DNA from: Nanobdellota archaeon
Lineage (GTDB): Archaea > Nanobdellota > Nanobdellia > Parvarchaeales > Parvarchaeaceae
DNA: 13,618 bases
Direction of reading: 5' to 3'
NCBI GenBank assembly: GCA_021818905.1
Contig: JAKASS010000019.1
Coordinates: forward strand, 1 to 13,618
In this document: piece by piece, positions 12,292-13,618 of the stretch
Layout of the letters: each line of letters begins with the position of its first letter
How positions within the stretch are numbered: position 1 is the first letter of the stretch
Notes under the pieces: model-generated
The model's database searches: none
Seen by the model: the letters and a program-made list of their open reading frames with translations, nothing else
Told to the model about the DNA's origin: nothing
Made by a program: the position numbers and the translations under genes

Positions 12292-13170
12292 ATGGTATCG
12301 ATAAAGAGGAAGCGGGGGGGCGGAAAGACATATTATTACCTGCGGCACACTTACAGGTCAAACGGCCGGGTGCTCGCGAAAGAGAGATATATTGGTTCAA
12401 AGATGCCGAAAAACGCGGACGAGATGAAAAAGGACTTTCTATTTGAGATATACGGCGCGAAGTGGTTTTCCAGATTCGAGGAAATCCGCAAGAACCACCT
12501 GAAAACGCTGCGCGCGATGCCGGAATCAGAGAACGAAAAGAATATCGATACCTTCGCGATAAGATTCACGTATGATACCCAGCGTATCGAGGGATCCACT
12601 ATGACTCTGCGAGAAACGGCGAACCTGATAGAAAATGGTATTTCCCCACGTAACAAACCTGTCCATGATATAAAGGAGGCCGAGGCCAACCAAAGGGTAT
12701 TCAAAGAAATGCTGGCGACGGGGAAAGACCTATCGTATAATCTCATACTAGACTGGCATAGGAAACTTTTCCTCCAGACAAAGCCGGATATAGCGGGTAA
12801 ACTGAGAGTTTCTGACGTAAGGATGTCCGGAAGCAAGTTCGTACCTCCGACGCATCTTGAAGTTTATCCACTAATGAGAAGATTTTTCGGCTGGTACGAA
12901 AAGAACAGGACGACGATGAATCCGGTAGAACTCGCTGCCATGGTACACTTGAAATTAGTTACCATACGTCCGTTTGCCGACGGCAACGGGAGAATAAGCC
13001 GTCTGGCGATGAATTTCGTCCTGAATAAACGCGGTTTTCCCATGCAGAATATCGAGTATGAGAACAGGGACAGTTATTATAAAGCGCTCGAAAGGGCGCA
13101 GACAAAAAAAGATGATTCGATATTTCTAGTCTGGTTCTTCAAGAAGTACGTAAGGGAGAACTCACAGTGA
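12292..13170 (+). CDS. Fic-domain protein with N-terminal inhibitory motif and altered active site
   Basis: 292 aa. Residues 1-40 are a basic hairpin-rich domain (KTYYYLRHTYRSNGR, AKERYIG) seen at the start of many archaeal Fic proteins. T96QRIEG101 fits the inhibitory motif (S/T)xxxE(G/N), N-terminal to the Fic core as in class II Fic. The core motif is IRPFADGNGRISR at 225-237, where the canonical form is HPFxDGNGRxxR: the catalytic His is Arg226. The codon is CGT, one transition from CAT. All other loop residues (D230, G231, N232, G233, R234, R237) are intact. Fic enzymes transfer AMP or other groups to hydroxyls of target proteins, and the His is the general base, so this copy should be inactive or have a changed activity. 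Leaderless promoter, no partner gene on the same strand. Confidence 0.9.
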   Translation: MVSIKRKRGGGKTYYYLRHTYRSNGRVLAKERYIGSKMPKNADEMKKDFLFEIYGAKWFSRFEEIRKNHLKTLRAMPESENEKNIDTFAIRFTYDTQRIEGSTMTLRETANLIENGISPRNKPVHDIKEAEANQRVFKEMLATGKDLSYNLILDWHRKLFLQTKPDIAGKLRVSDVRMSGSKFVPPTHLEVYPLMRRFFGWYEKNRTTMNPVELAAMVHLKLVTIRPFADGNGRISRLAMNFVLNKRGFPMQNIEYENRDSYYKALERAQTKKDDSIFLVWFFKKYVRENSQ

Positions 13171-13207
13171 CGAAGCCCCAAAGAAAGGGCAAATTCGATG
13201 AACTTGC

Positions 13208-13224
13208 ATGCCACGAAGTGGCAT
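13208..13224. terminator. Hairpin between convergent genes
   Basis: ATGCCAC-GAA-GTGGCAT, a perfect 7-bp stem with a 3-nt loop, 38 bp after the Fic stop and 8 bp after the stop of the convergent small gene. An AT-rich run follows on the plus strand. It is well placed as a bidirectional terminator. Confidence 0.45.
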
Positions 13225-13231
13225 TTAAATA

Positions 13232-13396
13232 TTAAAAAGCCGATAAGTCGATTTCCGGATAAGAGCCTACAATAAAATCTGCGCCGCGGGGGCGTATGGA
13301 AAGAGAGAAAAAGCATATGATCACGGCTGCGCCCACAATCACTGCCGCCGCCCATGCATACCGAGCCGGGGGGCTTTTAGGACCGCGTCGTGCCAT
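13232..13396 (-). CDS. Possible 54-aa single-pass membrane protein
   Basis: ATG at 13396, TAA at 13234-13232. Residues 2-12 are basic (ARRGPK), residues about 13-33 form one hydrophobic helix (YAWAAAVIVGAAVIICFFSL), and a basic patch plus a short polar tail follows (about 34-54). The layout suits an N-in or signal-anchored small protein. A repeated AT-rich sequence upstream (13409-13440) contains TATA-like ACTAATAA at about the right distance. The frame is uninterrupted and convergent with the Fic gene. No family recognised; a chance frame cannot be excluded. Confidence 0.42.
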   Translation of the reverse strand: MARRGPKSPPARYAWAAAVIVGAAVIICFFSLSIRPRGADFIVGSYPEIDLSAF

Positions 13397-13511
13397 TCTC
13401 AATGCCTTTTATTAGTGTTATTAGTGTTATTAGGCTTATTACGCCTCTTTTCGCTTTTTTGCCCCCGTTTCTGTGGTGTTGTGCCCAGATGGGCTGTGGG
13501 ACAGAATTAGC
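13397..13511. other. 115-bp spacer between two minus-strand genes
   Basis: Apart from the tandem repeat, it holds a plus-strand T-rich stretch CTTTTTTGCCCCC and a short GCCC-AGAT-GGGC stem (about 13482-13493). No gene seen. Confidence 0.4.
13409..13435. repeat. Three tandem copies of a 9-bp repeat
   Basis: TTATTAGTG, TTATTAGTG and TTATTAGGC follow one another directly, then another TTATTA. They lie in the likely promoter of the minus-strand 54-aa ORF. Copy number could vary by slippage and change promoter spacing. Confidence 0.7.
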
Positions 13512-13618
13512 CTATTTCTTTAGTATCACGACGTAAGCCCGTTTTCCTCTGTATCTTCTAGGGGCATCTATCTTGGCGCTGTTGCCGAAAGGCGTCACCC
13601 TCTTCTCATAGAACGTTT
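13512..13618 (-). CDS. DUF2080-type transposon-associated protein, C-terminus only
   Basis: Minus-strand frame entering from the right edge and ending with TAG at 13514-13512. The visible 34 or so residues contain FYEKRVTPFGNSAKID and RRYRGKRAYVVIL, the pattern of DUF2080 proteins (V-x-PFGNS-x-K ... P-K/R-x-Y/W-x-GK ... V-x-V), short AbrB-like swapped-hairpin proteins usually encoded beside archaeal transposases of the IS200/IS605 or related groups. The 5' end lies outside the window. It suggests an insertion sequence just beyond the right edge. Function in transposition unproven. Confidence 0.7.
   Translation of the reverse strand, partial: TFYEKRVTPFGNSAKIDAPRRYRGKRAYVVILKK

Noticed and set aside
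12351-12836. 161-aa minus-strand frame
   Set aside because: Antisense to the Fic gene, which has clear motifs and a promoter.
1-13618. tRNA or rRNA genes
   Set aside because: No cloverleaf with a TTC-type arm and no rRNA-like stretch was found on either strand by eye.

Overview
The window reads as archaeal DNA. It carries an Orc1/Cdc6 initiator, TATA boxes of the TTTAAATA type centred about 26-29 bp upstream of several start codons (so mostly leaderless mRNAs), and archaeal-type small regulators, a DUF4143 ATPase and a HerA/DUF87-type ATPase. A small-genome acidophile-type archaeon (DPANN such as Micrarchaeota, or Thermoplasmata) would fit, but nothing here fixes the lineage.

Left part (1-4250) is an AT-rich accessory region. 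A HepT/MntA toxin-antitoxin pair, cut by the left edge, is read on the minus strand; its antitoxin carries an extra N-terminal zinc ribbon. Two small DNA-binding-type genes diverge from one palindromic TATA box (about 1440). An AbiEi/AbiEii (type IV toxin-antitoxin) operon follows at 2126-3608. It is bracketed by two inverted 3' remnants of DDE transposase genes. Around these lie copies of an IS-end sequence: a 134-bp near-identical direct repeat (898-1031 and 4048-4181), a diverged third copy, and a 102-bp element closed by perfect 14-bp inverted repeats (1845-1946).

Central part (4251-10168) looks like a replication module followed by an operon. cdc6 runs leftward. Directly upstream of it, at 5618-6156, are eight origin-recognition-box (ORB)-like dyads around an AT-rich stretch with a 22-bp perfect palindrome: a strong candidate replication origin. 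Rightward from it run an optional 67-aa ORF, a 550-aa secreted Gly-rich/coiled-coil protein, a 209-aa coiled-coil/zinc-binding/winged-helix-like protein and a 556-aa HerA-like ATPase. Junctions are 2-7 nt, so this is one transcription unit. Its base composition is visibly richer in G and C than the toxin-antitoxin modules. I do not recognise this gene trio as a described system; it is the best candidate here for something new.

Right part (10169-13618) is again accessory: a leaderless AAA_14/DUF4143 ATPase, a 540-bp spacer that hides a 46-aa Cys-rich zinc-finger-like gene and a possible gene remnant, a Fic-domain protein whose catalytic His is replaced by Arg, a possible 54-aa single-pass membrane protein, and the C-terminus of a DUF2080-type transposon-associated protein at the right edge.

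Taken together the window combines an initiator gene, an origin, a DNA-translocase-like operon and several toxin-antitoxin/Fic/IS pieces. This fits either a chromosomal origin region that collects accessory genes or an integrated or extrachromosomal replicon; the sequence alone does not decide between them.
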